From Bacillota bacterium (GTDB lineage Bacteria > Bacillota > Clostridia > Christensenellales > Aristaeellaceae), in assembly GCA_023444095.1 (NCBI GenBank), contig JAEZRP010000002.1, positions 30,269 to 94,268 on the forward strand: 64,000 nt of DNA, in the 5' to 3' direction. Position 1 is the first letter of the stretch. The number at the start of each line of letters is the position of its first letter. The notes under the pieces were generated by a model. That model was not told the origin of the DNA and ran no database searches. It saw only the letters and a program-made list of their open reading frames with translations. Of the stretch, positions 33,293-41,870 are shown one piece after another. The translations under genes and the position numbers were made by a program.

Positions 33293-33805
33293 ATGATAAA
33301 GTCTTTTCTCGACTGCTACCAACGGAGGCCGCGCGCCGAGCCTGGAGCACTGGCAAAGGGCCTTTTCGACGTGCGCAAGGCCGACGAGGATCGGCAGGAG
33401 GTTTTCGGTTGGGGATCGATTGCGAACCTCCCGGACGGATCGGTTTACAAAGATCACCAGGGCGACATCATTGACCCGGACACGCTCGAAAAGGCAGTCT
33501 ACGACTACGTCCTGCTTTCACGCTCCGGCGGCGAAATGCACGAGCGCGGCGGTGTTGCCATCCTGATCGAAAGCGTCGTTTTTACCACTGAGAAGATGCA
33601 GGCCATGGGAATCCCGGAAGGCATACTTCCCTACGGCTGGTGGATCGGTCTGAAGGTTACGGACGCCGACGTTTGGGAAAAGGTCAAGAACGGCACTTAC
33701 CGCATGTTCTCCATCGAAGGCGAAGCCGTCCGCCAGGCAGTAGATGAAACAGGAAAGGAGATAGACGATGCAGCCGAACAAGGCAACGAAGTTGCAGGGC
33801 CTTAA
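33293..33805 (+). CDS. XkdF-like prohead serine protease
   Basis: 170 residues with 'EVFGWGSIANLPDGS', H83 in 'GGEMHERGG' and S140 in 'YRMFSIEGEA', the arrangement of the XkdF putative phage serine protease domain of PBSX. It matures the prohead by cutting scaffold and capsid. ATG 33293 follows GGGGAGGAA. It overlaps the next gene by 38 bases. Confidence 0.82.
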   Translation: MIKSFLDCYQRRPRAEPGALAKGLFDVRKADEDRQEVFGWGSIANLPDGSVYKDHQGDIIDPDTLEKAVYDYVLLSRSGGEMHERGGVAILIESVVFTTEKMQAMGIPEGILPYGWWIGLKVTDADVWEKVKNGTYRMFSIEGEAVRQAVDETGKEIDDAAEQGNEVAGP

Positions 33806-34892
33806 AATCACGAGCGTTGACCTCGTGGATCGCGGTGCGAACGGCCATGCACACATGAAATTCGCAAAAAGCGACACCGCCCCGGAGCCGCCCGACGCAC
33901 CGCAGGCCGCGCCCCAGGATGAAAAAGCATTCTTCTCCCGCATGGGAGAATTTTTTGCGAAGATGTTTCGCGGCCCCGGCCCGGAACTCGTCGCGAAAGA
34001 AGCGAAGACGTTCAACGAGATCAAGGACCACGAGGAAGTCTACGAGCGGATGTGGAAGATCACGGACGCCTTCCGCGAAAGCATCCGTTCCATCGCGGAT
34101 GACACGGAGATCGATGACGCGACAAAGGCGGTAATGATCAGCACCACGGCTGACCAGCTTGCCGCGGCCGTCAAAGCGGATATCGCGCAGAAGTTCTTCG
34201 GAAAAGCCGACGTGGCCACTGTCACGAAAACCGAACCCGCACCTACACCCGGCGCGGAGACGGACAACCCGCAGCCCCCCGCCGTTGATGAACCCGTCCA
34301 AAAGAAAGGAGACACGGACATGAATTTCGATACCTCCAAGATGACCCCGGAAGAAAAGACCGCGTTCGAAGCCCTCGCCAAGAAGTACGGCACGGAGGGC
34401 ACGAGCACTCCGGCCCCCGCCGCCCCCGCTTCCGCTCCCGCGGCCCCTGCCGCGCCCGCTGCCGAAGGCGCGGACGACATCTACAAGGGCCTGAACCCCG
34501 CCGTCAAGACCGAGCTGGAAAGGCTCCGGAAGTTCCAGGAGGAAGCCGAGGCCCGCGACACGCTCGAAGTGGCGAAGAAGTACACGATCCTCGGCCACAA
34601 GCCGGACGAGCTGGCGAAATCGCTCACCTCCCTCAAGAAGGCGGGCGGCACCGCCTACGCCGACATGATCGCCATTCTCGACCAGAGCGTTGCCACCATC
34701 GAACAGTCCGGCGTGTTCAGTGAGATCGGCAAGCGCGGCGGAAGCGCTGTGAACGACGCCTGGAACAAGATCGAGGCCGCTGCCTCCGAGATCATGAAGT
34801 CCGACGCCAAGATGAGCAAGAGCGATGCCATCGACATCGCTTGCAAGCAGCACCCGGAACTCCTGACCGAGTACGAAAAGTCCCGCCACTAA
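33768..34892 (+). CDS. Protease-associated / scaffold protein with nested start
   Basis: 374 residues. The first 40 ('ITSVDLVDRGANGHAHMKFAKS') continue the XkdF theme ('VDLVDRGAN'); the middle is an Ala/Pro-rich linker and the C-terminal half (about 185-374) is helical and acidic, as scaffolds are. Inside the gene AAAGGAG (34305-34311) lies 8 bases before an in-frame ATG at 34320, so a separate 190-residue scaffold is probably made as well, like lambda C/Nu3. Located between protease and capsid as expected. Confidence 0.75.
   Translation: MQPNKATKLQGLKITSVDLVDRGANGHAHMKFAKSDTAPEPPDAPQAAPQDEKAFFSRMGEFFAKMFRGPGPELVAKEAKTFNEIKDHEEVYERMWKITDAFRESIRSIADDTEIDDATKAVMISTTADQLAAAVKADIAQKFFGKADVATVTKTEPAPTPGAETDNPQPPAVDEPVQKKGDTDMNFDTSKMTPEEKTAFEALAKKYGTEGTSTPAPAAPASAPAAPAAPAAEGADDIYKGLNPAVKTELERLRKFQEEAEARDTLEVAKKYTILGHKPDELAKSLTSLKKAGGTAYADMIAILDQSVATIEQSGVFSEIGKRGGSAVNDAWNKIEAAASEIMKSDAKMSKSDAIDIACKQHPELLTEYEKSRH
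34320..34892 (+). CDS. Nested scaffold product (internal start)
   Basis: Same frame as the 33768 gene, from ATG 34320 with ribosome site AAAGGAG at 34305-34311. Product begins 'MNFDTSKMTPEEKTAFEAL' and is 190 residues, helical with an Ala/Pro stretch. Use of this start is predicted from sequence only. Confidence 0.55.
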   Translation: MNFDTSKMTPEEKTAFEALAKKYGTEGTSTPAPAAPASAPAAPAAPAAEGADDIYKGLNPAVKTELERLRKFQEEAEARDTLEVAKKYTILGHKPDELAKSLTSLKKAGGTAYADMIAILDQSVATIEQSGVFSEIGKRGGSAVNDAWNKIEAAASEIMKSDAKMSKSDAIDIACKQHPELLTEYEKSRH

Positions 34893-34917
34893 GGCGAAGG
34901 AAGGAAGGAGAAACAAC

Positions 34918-35427
34918 ATGGTATTTCTGAATCACTCGTACAACGATACCCCGACGATCCACGACGTTGCGGGCGCGGACATCGCCGCCCCGGCTATGCT
35001 GGCTGTGAAATACAGCACCGGCAAGCTGATTGTCGCCGGCGCAGGCGAGGCCGCTATGGGCATCGTCCTTGCAAGCCAGGGAGCCGTTGCCAATGGCGGC
35101 GAGATGGATGTCCAGATCAATGAGGGCTGCCTTTGGCTCGCGGGCGGAACATTCTCCAAGGGCGCGGAGCTTGCTTCTGATGCCAACGGAAAGGCCGTCC
35201 TGGCTACCGCGGGCGCGTTTATCCTCGCGATTGCGCTGGAGGATGGCGCCGCCAACCAGCCGACCCCCGTCCAGATCGTGAAGTGTGGATACAAGCCCAC
35301 GCCGCAGGCCGCCGTTTCTCTCGCCGCCCTGACAGACGTCACCGTCGGCGAAACTCTCGCGGATGGAGATACCTTGACCTACGACGGAACGTCCGAAAAG
35401 TGGGTCAACACCGCACCCACCCCGTAA
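34918..35427 (+). CDS. Head decoration / stabilisation protein
   Basis: 169 residues, mostly beta, small residues abundant, no charged helices; 'GEAAMGIVLASQGAVANGGEMDVQ' recalls DUF2190/gpD-like decoration proteins that trimerise on the capsid. It lies directly before the major capsid gene with AAGGAAGGAGA, as decoration genes usually do. Confidence 0.7.
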   Translation: MVFLNHSYNDTPTIHDVAGADIAAPAMLAVKYSTGKLIVAGAGEAAMGIVLASQGAVANGGEMDVQINEGCLWLAGGTFSKGAELASDANGKAVLATAGAFILAIALEDGAANQPTPVQIVKCGYKPTPQAAVSLAALTDVTVGETLADGDTLTYDGTSEKWVNTAPTP

Positions 35428-35453
35428 AGGTGTAACGAAAGGAGCATGCTTCA

Positions 35454-36476
35454 ATGAGCATAATGACTAACCAGGACATCATGAATGCCATCGCAAAAGG
35501 ATGGACGCCGAACAACTATCTGACGAACATGTCGGTCGCGCACTTCCAGCCGGGCGAATGGTTCGTGTCCCCGTTCATCTTCCCGATCCTTCCGGTCCAG
35601 TTGAGCACGAGCTATTACTACAAGTTCAACAAGGCCGACCTGGCGCGCGACAACGTCAAGCGCAAGCCCCAGTTCGGCAAGGTTCCGCCGTTCGTGGTCG
35701 GCACCACCACGGAGCTGTACAACTGCGAGGTCGATCAGGTCATCATGGGCATTGACCAGATTTCCGCGCTCAACTACCAGCGCGCAGGCACGCCCGGTAT
35801 CAACGACCCCAGGCGGGCCAAGGTGCGCATCGCCACGGAGAGCATGCGGATTCACATGGACCGCATTTTCGCCGATGCGTACTTCAAGGCGGGCGTCTGG
35901 ACGGAACAGTGGGCCGGCGCGGCATCCAATCCGACCGGCAAGCAGTTCTACAAATTCTCGGACGCGAACTTCGACCCGATCGCTTTCTTCAAGGCGCGCC
36001 GGAAGGACATGATGCTCGCTGGCCGCCGCTCCCCGAACGTTCTCGCGCTCGGTGTGGAGTCTTACAACGCCCTGTCGGTGCATCCGGATCTCATTGAGCG
36101 CGTGAAGTACAGCGGCAGCACGCCCAACCCGGCGACCGTGAATACGAACGTCATCGCGCAGCTTTTGGAGATCGACCGGGTTGTCGTCCTGAACAGCGTG
36201 TACAACTCCGCCGCCGCGGGCGCGGACGAGAACATGTCGTTCATTTGTGACAGCAAGGGCGCGCTTCTCTGCTACTCCAACCCCAACCCCGCCATCGATG
36301 AGCCTTCGGCTGGCTACACCTTCGCGTGGGACATGCTCGGCAACGGCAGCTACCTTGCCTTCGACCAGTTTGAGGGCGAGCGCGGCACGCACACCGAGTA
36401 CATCGAGGGCCTGATGTCGACGACCCCGAAGAAGGTCTGCGACGAGCTGGGCACCTACCTCACCGGCTGCGTCTAA
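35454..36476 (+). CDS. Major capsid protein
   Basis: 340 residues, HK97-fold type, resembling the XkdG/gpE-like group: 'FPILPVQLSTSYYYKFNKADLARDNV', 'AKVRIATESMRIHMDRIFAD' and 'GDMLGNGSYLAF'-style C-terminus. AAAGGAG upstream. It follows protease, scaffold and decoration genes. Three GC-rich hairpins follow its stop codon, probably to protect or trim the abundant mRNA. Confidence 0.88.
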   Translation: MSIMTNQDIMNAIAKGWTPNNYLTNMSVAHFQPGEWFVSPFIFPILPVQLSTSYYYKFNKADLARDNVKRKPQFGKVPPFVVGTTTELYNCEVDQVIMGIDQISALNYQRAGTPGINDPRRAKVRIATESMRIHMDRIFADAYFKAGVWTEQWAGAASNPTGKQFYKFSDANFDPIAFFKARRKDMMLAGRRSPNVLALGVESYNALSVHPDLIERVKYSGSTPNPATVNTNVIAQLLEIDRVVVLNSVYNSAAAGADENMSFICDSKGALLCYSNPNPAIDEPSAGYTFAWDMLGNGSYLAFDQFEGERGTHTEYIEGLMSTTPKKVCDELGTYLTGCV

Positions 36477-36495
36477 CCCCCACGGCCCCTGCAAC

Positions 36496-36551
36496 GCGCT
36501 ATAAGCGCAGCCGCACGCGGACACCTCCCCGCGTGGGCGACACGCTCGCCC
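36496..36551 (+). promoter_or_regulatory. Three GC-rich hairpins after the capsid gene
   Basis: GCGCT-ATA-AGCGC (36496-36508), CACGCGG with CCGCGTG (36514-36535) and GGGCGA with TCGCCC (36535-36551), within the 156-base gap 36477-36632. No T run follows, so partial attenuation or 3'-end protection is more likely than full termination. Confidence 0.55.
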
Positions 36552-36632
36552 GCGCACGACTGACCACCGGAGCGCGGGTGCAAAGCGTGTCTATTGTTGC
36601 TTTTTCAATTCACATGGAAAGGAGGAAACTCC

Positions 36633-36971
36633 ATGAAAGCTTACAAGTGTGAAAAGCCATGCATGTTCGGCAACACCCATTATTCCCCGGGCGACCGTAT
36701 TCCGGTCGAGGCTGTCGTAAACAGCCGCGAGCGAACGCTTGTCAGTATCGGTTTGATTACGATCTTCGACGATGGCACCGATGCCACGACCAAGCCGGAG
36801 CCGCAGCCTAATGTTGAACCCAAGGCCATAACGCCCGCAGTTCCGGCCATGCAGACCGCAAAGGAACCGCAGCCCGCGAACACAAGCAAGGGGAACGACC
36901 AGCAGAAAGCCGCAGCCAAGGCCGCAGCCAAGGCCGCCGGTAGCACCACCGGAAAGAAGGCGAAGGCATGA
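36633..36971 (+). CDS. Hypothetical head protein with KAAAKAA tail
   Basis: 112 residues. The first 55 look folded ('YSPGDRIPVEAVVNSRERTLVSIGLI'); the rest is proline-rich and ends in an alanine/lysine helix, low complexity. AAAGGAGGA precedes ATG 36633. Between capsid and connectors; role unknown. Confidence 0.6.
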   Translation: MKAYKCEKPCMFGNTHYSPGDRIPVEAVVNSRERTLVSIGLITIFDDGTDATTKPEPQPNVEPKAITPAVPAMQTAKEPQPANTSKGNDQQKAAAKAAAKAAGSTTGKKAKA

Positions 36972-37414
36972 GCACCTACACCTACAACCCGGCGGACATC
37001 GGCAGAAATACCATCAGCAAGGCCCGCTTCGAGCTTGGTGATATCCACGTAAGCGGCGGCGCGGAAACGTGCATGTTGAGCAATGAGGAAATCAACGCAG
37101 TCATTTCGAGCACGCCCAAATGGAAGATGGCGCTCTACCAGCTCGCGGATGCGGTCTGCATGCGACTTTCCTACGAAACCGATTTCCGGGACGACGGCAT
37201 GGGCTTCAGCCTGAACCAGCGCGCGGAGCGATGGACAGCGATCCGAGATCGGCTGAAAAAAGAGGCGAAGGCCAGCGTTTGCACTCCCACGTCAGGGGCC
37301 GTGAACGATTCGCTGCGCAATGCGGAGGACGGTGGCCATTACTTCTACTCCGGCATGATGCAATCGCCGTTTGTCCAGCCCCCGATGCCGCACGGAGGCG
37401 ATCCTGATGTTTAG
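36968..37414 (+). CDS. Head-tail connector, gp6-like
   Basis: 148 residues, helical ('ALYQLADAVCMRLSYETDF', 'RAERWTAIRDRLKKEA'), in the place of the SPP1 gp15/HK97 gp6-type adaptor that docks to the portal. Overlaps both neighbours. Family call is by position and secondary structure. Confidence 0.68.
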   Translation: MSTYTYNPADIGRNTISKARFELGDIHVSGGAETCMLSNEEINAVISSTPKWKMALYQLADAVCMRLSYETDFRDDGMGFSLNQRAERWTAIRDRLKKEAKASVCTPTSGAVNDSLRNAEDGGHYFYSGMMQSPFVQPPMPHGGDPDV

Positions 37415-37778
37415 GTTTGGAATGATCGGGATGATGCGCCCTGAACAGGTTCCGCATCTGTTCTACGTCTACCGCCGCGAAGAAAGCACGGATGGCAAAG
37501 GCCAGATTACATTCGGAACGAAAGCAAAGGTCGGCGAGACGCGCTGCATCATGGCGGAGGCAAGACCGGACGAAATCCAGAAGTACGCCCAGGTCGGCGT
37601 GAAGGTCACACACCGAATCATCCAACGCGGCGTGGCCACGGCAAAGGAACATGATTCCCTCGTGCTTGTCAAGGGCGGGAATCAAACCAGAATGTTCCGA
37701 GTTCAGGCCGTCCATAACAAAGGCGAGCTTGACATCGACACCGCGTACTACTGCGAGGAAAGGAGCGATTTGTCGTGA
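37407..37778 (+). CDS. Head closure protein, XkdH/SPP1 gp16-like
   Basis: 123 residues, beta-rich, with 'FYVYRREESTDGKGQITFGTKAKVG' and 'RCIMAEARPDEIQKY...THRIIQRG' as in head-closure/stopper proteins. ATG 37407 overlaps the previous stop region and has GGAGG upstream. Seals the portal after packaging. Confidence 0.7.
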   Translation: MFRFGMIGMMRPEQVPHLFYVYRREESTDGKGQITFGTKAKVGETRCIMAEARPDEIQKYAQVGVKVTHRIIQRGVATAKEHDSLVLVKGGNQTRMFRVQAVHNKGELDIDTAYYCEERSDLS

Positions 37779-38191
37779 ACGTGAAGATTGATATCAGCTC
37801 CATTATCAACAGCGCGGTTGAAAGCGTGAACGCGCAGCTTCCCGCGCGGGCAGCCGCCGCAGGGAATTGCCTCCGAAACGCAGCACTCGACGTATTGCGC
37901 GGCCAGCGCAGCGGCAGGGTGTACAAAACCCCGGCAGGCGGGCGATACACCGCATCGGCACCGGGCGAGCCGCCTGCCGTTCGCACCGGCACGCTGCGTA
38001 CCAGTTGGCGCCCGGTCAGGAGCGGGCCGAATGGGATCAACCCGGCCATCGAAACCAACGTGCCTTACGCATGGTTGGACGAAGGATCACCGCACGGCAT
38101 GATCGCCCCGCGCCCGTACTCGCAGAAGATCATCGAGAAGGCCGCACCGGAAGTTTTTGCGATTTACGGTGCGCCGTACACCATCAAGTAA
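37775..38191 (+). CDS. HK97 gp10-like head-tail joining protein
   Basis: 138 residues. 'GGRYTASAPGEPPAVRTGTLRTSW' and 'IAPRPYSQKIIEKA' are typical of the HK97 gp10/XkdI-like family. GTG start overlapping the previous stop, with AAGGAG 10 bases upstream. Part of the neck or tail completion. Confidence 0.82.
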   Translation: MNVKIDISSIINSAVESVNAQLPARAAAAGNCLRNAALDVLRGQRSGRVYKTPAGGRYTASAPGEPPAVRTGTLRTSWRPVRSGPNGINPAIETNVPYAWLDEGSPHGMIAPRPYSQKIIEKAAPEVFAIYGAPYTIK

Positions 38192-38209
38192 AAAAGGGAG
38201 GGCCGGTGC

Positions 38210-39094
38210 ATGGACCTTCATGGCATGATCTACCAGAGAATGACCACCAACGCGGAGCTTGCCGACATGCTTGCAAAGTATGACGACCGGCCCGCTGTTT
38301 TTTACCAGCGCGCTGCTCCGGCGAGCAGCCAGAAATGGGGTGGCGCGCAGTACCCGCGGATCGACTACATCGTCGATATGTTGGAGGACCCGACGCGAAA
38401 TTCGAGCGGAATATTGACCGTGAATGTATGGTGCGACACAGCCGAAGGCGCAGCGCCGGAGGACATGGAACGCCTTATCCGCGATCTTTTCCATGCGAAC
38501 TTTGCAGCGACGGACGATTACCCCTACTGCTTCGCCTGGGTACGGTCGGAGCCGTTCGAGGTCAAGACGGAAAGCGAAATCAACGTTCGGACGGTTGGGT
38601 TCACAATCATTTTCGACCTCATGGCATATCCCAGCCAGTTTACCATAAGCCCGGACCCCATAAGGGCGATGAACACATGGGCGAAGACGGTCATTCCGAA
38701 TGCGCTTGTAATCGGGCATGACACCATGAGCGACTGGAAAATCCCGACCCGCGACACCCCGATCATTTACTGGCGCAACGCGGGACAGGCAATTTACCAG
38801 CGCCATCACGTCGTCACATGGCTGAATGTCGCCATCGAGGGCCACGTCTACGCAAAGAGCGCCGACGACAGGCTCTATAACCTTATCCGGCTCAACACCG
38901 CCGCCGCTCTGATCGGGCATGTCAAGATGGAAGACGATTCCCCACTGTTTCTTCTGGACTTTGCGCTCAGGCCGTCCGTCAACTATCTCGCGCAAGGCCA
39001 GATCCACATAAACGGGCGGTTCGGCATTTTGCAGCCGTCCTACACGGCCACGCCCGCCAACATATTGAACGACGCGCACATATCAATCAATTAG
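38210..39094 (+). CDS. Tail terminator / tail completion protein
   Basis: 294 residues. An N-terminal part ('RMTTNAELADMLAKYDDRPAVFYQ', 'MERLIRDLFHANF', 'VRTVGFTIIFDLMAYP') resembles tail terminator proteins; a second half has no counterpart I recognise. GGGAGG upstream. Positioned just before sheath genes as in PBSX-like phages. Confidence 0.65.
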   Translation: MDLHGMIYQRMTTNAELADMLAKYDDRPAVFYQRAAPASSQKWGGAQYPRIDYIVDMLEDPTRNSSGILTVNVWCDTAEGAAPEDMERLIRDLFHANFAATDDYPYCFAWVRSEPFEVKTESEINVRTVGFTIIFDLMAYPSQFTISPDPIRAMNTWAKTVIPNALVIGHDTMSDWKIPTRDTPIIYWRNAGQAIYQRHHVVTWLNVAIEGHVYAKSADDRLYNLIRLNTAAALIGHVKMEDDSPLFLLDFALRPSVNYLAQGQIHINGRFGILQPSYTATPANILNDAHISIN

Positions 39095-39121
39095 CGCGTC
39101 ACCGCACGAAAGGAGCAGCCC

Positions 39122-39349
39122 ATGGCAAAAGAAAACAAGGTCGTCGAGACCGAGCTTGCGCCGGTGGCAAGTCCCCCGCCCGCCGAATCGCGGTACACGG
39201 CGCAGGAATTTGCCGCGAACGCGAGGTCGGTATTCGGGCATAACCCGGACGTCGTTTCCGCCGCCCTGAAACACGCGAAGTTTGAGAGCGGAACCATCGC
39301 GGAAGCGAGAGCCATCATCGACATGTTCGCAGGAAGGAAGGTACAGTAA
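39122..39349 (+). CDS. Small protein before the tail sheath
   Basis: 75 residues, proline-rich N-terminus and helical C-terminus ('QEFAANARSVFGHNPDVVSAALKH'). This small gene before the sheath matches the place of YqbJ/XkdJ-type short proteins in PBSX relatives. It ends one base before the sheath start. Function unknown. Confidence 0.65.
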   Translation: MAKENKVVETELAPVASPPPAESRYTAQEFAANARSVFGHNPDVVSAALKHAKFESGTIAEARAIIDMFAGRKVQ

Positions 39350-40777
39350 ATGGCTGGAATTTTCACAAGTGGCGAGACGAAGACGCGTCCCGGCGTCTAC
39401 TTCCGCACGATCAAGAATGACAACGTTGTCCAGGCTGAAAACATCGCCGGCATCGTTGCCATCGCCCTTCGGGCCAACTGGGGGCCGCTGGGAGAGGTGA
39501 GGACGCTCGAATCTGAAGCCGAGATTTACGGCTTGTACGGCGACGATTCCGCGGCGGGCAGCTACACCGCCTTGATCCGCAAGGCCCTGATGGGCGGCGC
39601 GGCGCGGGTGAAGGTCGTGCGCGTCGGCACCGGCGGCACAAAGGCCGCGATTACGCTGAAAGACACCACCGGCGGCACTCCCGTGAGTGTCATCACGCTC
39701 ACGGCCAAGTACGCCGGTACGCGCCCGTTGAGCGTCACGATCCGCGACAGCCTTGCGGACCCGACGAACAAGCGCGAGTGCATCATCTACACCGGCACGA
39801 AGGAACTGACCAAGGTCGAGTTCGCCAAGGGTTCCGCGGAGGTCGATGCTCTTGTTGCCGCCATCGCGGCCAACGGCGCGTCCGCTGTCACGGCGGCGAA
39901 GCTTGCGGCCGGAAACGGCACGCTTGCCGATCTCACGCAGACTGCGTTCACCACCGTTGGCGCGTCTCCGACGATCACGAACACCGATTACAGCAACGCG
40001 TTCACGCTGCTGGAAGCGGAATCGTGGAAGGTTCTTTGCGTCGACAGCGTCGACACCACCGTCCACGCACTCGTCAGCGCGTTCATCACGCGCGCGAATG
40101 CCTCCGGGATTCTCGGCATCGCCGTCATCAGCGAACCGAAATCTGTGGCCCTGGCAACGCGGAAGGCCGACGCCGCTGCGTTCAATTCCCACAACGTCGT
40201 CTACGTACTGAACGGCGCGTATTTCGGAACGACGCTTTACGAGGGCGCGGACATCGCCGCGGTCATCGCCGGTTTGATTGCCGCCATGCCGACGAGCAAC
40301 AGCGTGACCCACAAGGCCGTTCCGAACATGTCCGCGATCGCGGAATCTTTCACGAACACCGAGATCGAGGAAGCTCTGAAAAGCGGTTGCCTCGTGCTCA
40401 CGACTTCTTCCGCCGGTACGGTTTGGGTCGAGCAGGGCATCAACACCCTCGTTACCCTCGGTGCGGAGCAGGATGCGGGCTGGAAGAAGATCCGGCGCAC
40501 GATGTGCCGCTTCGAGCTGATCACCCGTGCCAACGCCGGTACTGAGGGCATCGTCGGCCAGATCAGCAATGACAAGAGCGGCAGGGCCACGATCATCGCG
40601 GCCGTGCAGAGCGTCATCAATGCGATGATCGCCGAAGGCAAGCTCGTGTCCGGCAGGGTCTACGAGGATCCGAACAACATCGCCACGGGCGACAGCGCGT
40701 GGTTCGTGATCGAGGCAGAAGACCTCGATTCCATCGAGAAGGTCTACATGACCTACGGCTTTAGCTTCTCCAACTAA
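39350..40777 (+). CDS. Contractile tail sheath protein, XkdK-like
   Basis: 475 residues: 'SGETKTRPGVYFRTIKND' at the N-terminus, then a variable domain and the conserved C-terminal half ('ITRANAGTEGIVGQISNDKSG', 'SIEKVYMTYGFSFSN'). It contracts to push the tube through the envelope. Next to the tube gene, as in all myoviruses. Confidence 0.93.
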   Translation: MAGIFTSGETKTRPGVYFRTIKNDNVVQAENIAGIVAIALRANWGPLGEVRTLESEAEIYGLYGDDSAAGSYTALIRKALMGGAARVKVVRVGTGGTKAAITLKDTTGGTPVSVITLTAKYAGTRPLSVTIRDSLADPTNKRECIIYTGTKELTKVEFAKGSAEVDALVAAIAANGASAVTAAKLAAGNGTLADLTQTAFTTVGASPTITNTDYSNAFTLLEAESWKVLCVDSVDTTVHALVSAFITRANASGILGIAVISEPKSVALATRKADAAAFNSHNVVYVLNGAYFGTTLYEGADIAAVIAGLIAAMPTSNSVTHKAVPNMSAIAESFTNTEIEEALKSGCLVLTTSSAGTVWVEQGINTLVTLGAEQDAGWKKIRRTMCRFELITRANAGTEGIVGQISNDKSGRATIIAAVQSVINAMIAEGKLVSGRVYEDPNNIATGDSAWFVIEAEDLDSIEKVYMTYGFSFSN

Positions 40778-40798
40778 AGCAGAAAGGAGCACGAGTAA

Positions 40799-41263
40799 AT
40801 GAATCTGAATAACGCACCCATTGTCGACGTCCGCAAGGTCATGTCGGGCAAGGATGGCGCGCTTTACGACCAGGATGGGAACCTCATGGCGTCGGTCGAG
40901 AGCTTCAACTCGCAGGTCAACATCACGAACCAGCCGTACCAGCCGCTCGGCGACGCCCAGGAACACGCGACTCTCGGAAGCTACCGCGTGAACCTCACGT
41001 TCACGCAGTTCGTGATCGAAGACGACCGCCTTATCCGCGAGCTTGTCGAAGGCATGAAGACCGGCAGGATGCCGGTGTATGTCTTCCGCGGAATGGTTCG
41101 CAGGCCCTACGATGACACCGAGGAAAACATGGTGTACAGGGATTGTATCCCGGACGGCACCATCGACCTCCAGAACCTTTCGGTCGGAGAGCTGTACAAG
41201 CGCGCATGGAACATGATCGTCAACCAGCCCCCGGACCTCCAGACGCTCTTCGGGAACGCCTAA
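40799..41263 (+). CDS. Tail tube protein, XkdM-like
   Basis: 154 residues; 'VMSGKDGALYDQDGNLMASVESF' and 'PDGTIDLQNLSVGELYKRAW' follow XkdM. It forms the inner tube. AAAGGAG precedes it. A strong hairpin follows the gene. Confidence 0.9.
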   Translation: MNLNNAPIVDVRKVMSGKDGALYDQDGNLMASVESFNSQVNITNQPYQPLGDAQEHATLGSYRVNLTFTQFVIEDDRLIRELVEGMKTGRMPVYVFRGMVRRPYDDTEENMVYRDCIPDGTIDLQNLSVGELYKRAWNMIVNQPPDLQTLFGNA

Positions 41264-41270
41264 GCAACCA

Positions 41271-41306
41271 ACACCCACGGCGGCGTAGAAACGCCGCCGT
41301 GGGTGT
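41271..41306 (+). promoter_or_regulatory. 15-bp hairpin between tube and chaperone genes
   Basis: Perfect stem 41271-41285 with 41292-41306, loop TAGAAA. After it come A/T-rich bases without a clean T run. Probably attenuates transcription or stabilises the sheath-tube mRNA so that tube is made in excess over the tail chaperone. Confidence 0.68.
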
Positions 41307-41321
41307 TTAACCGTGTTTAAC
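41303..41321. repeat. Direct GTGTTTAAC repeat
   Basis: GTGTTTAAC at 41303-41311 and 41313-41321, overlapping the right arm of the hairpin. Shares the GTTTAAC half-site with five other places in the phage. Confidence 0.5.
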
Positions 41322-41348
41322 TGATAAAAAAACAGGAGGAAGAAAATC

Positions 41349-41870
41349 ATGGCACGGACCATCGCGGAATCCATCCACGACGACGAGCGCGACGTGGAGA
41401 TTACCCAGGAAGAAAAGAAAGAAATGGTCGTTATGAACGAGGAAGCGATCCTTCGCGCCCTCTCCAACGGCGACCAGTTCGAAGGCATGAAGGAGATCGT
41501 CGAGGTCAAGATCGGCGAAGCGGTATTCCAGTTCCGCATCCGCCCGCTTACCGAGAAGGAGTGGGACAAGTGCCGCGAGCGCAACACGAAGTACGCAAAG
41601 AACCGTAGGTTGGCGGGCATCCGCATCCCGGAATCCACCGACACGGCTGGATACCACAGCGACCTCATCTACACGGCGACGGTGGACGAGGACCGGGCGA
41701 AGCTGTGGGACAACAAGGTCTTCTGGAGGGCCGTCAACGCTGTCACCGGCAAGGACATGGTCGACAAACTGATCCCGCGCGCGGGCACGAAACAGTCGAT
41801 CATCGAGCGCATTGAGCGCCTTTCCGGCTACGACGAGGAAGACGAGAGTGACGAAGACGTAAAAAACTGA
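41349..41870 (+). CDS. Tail assembly chaperone, XkdN-like (short product)
   Basis: 173 residues, acidic, 'GEAVFQFRIRPLTEKEWDKCRERN' is the XkdN pattern. It binds the tape measure during tail assembly. The gene ends 'DEDVKN' at a slippery heptamer A-AAA-AAC (41861-41867) directly before the stop codon, so a fraction of ribosomes should shift to -1 and make a longer form. AGGAGGA upstream. Confidence 0.85.
   Translation: MARTIAESIHDDERDVEITQEEKKEMVVMNEEAILRALSNGDQFEGMKEIVEVKIGEAVFQFRIRPLTEKEWDKCRERNTKYAKNRRLAGIRIPESTDTAGYHSDLIYTATVDEDRAKLWDNKVFWRAVNAVTGKDMVDKLIPRAGTKQSIIERIERLSGYDEEDESDEDVKN
41861..41867 (+). promoter_or_regulatory. -1 programmed frameshift site
   Basis: A AAA AAC in the right phase (third base of GTA, then AAA and AAC), immediately followed by TGA in the 0 frame. 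The -1 frame stays open for 64 codons. This is the tail-chaperone (lambda G/GT-like) position. Confidence 0.82.

Noticed and set aside
39083..41668. 861-codon open frame on the minus strand opposite sheath and tube genes
   Set aside because: Antisense shadow of highly conserved tail genes, produced by codon bias in GC-rich DNA; no start site or family match.
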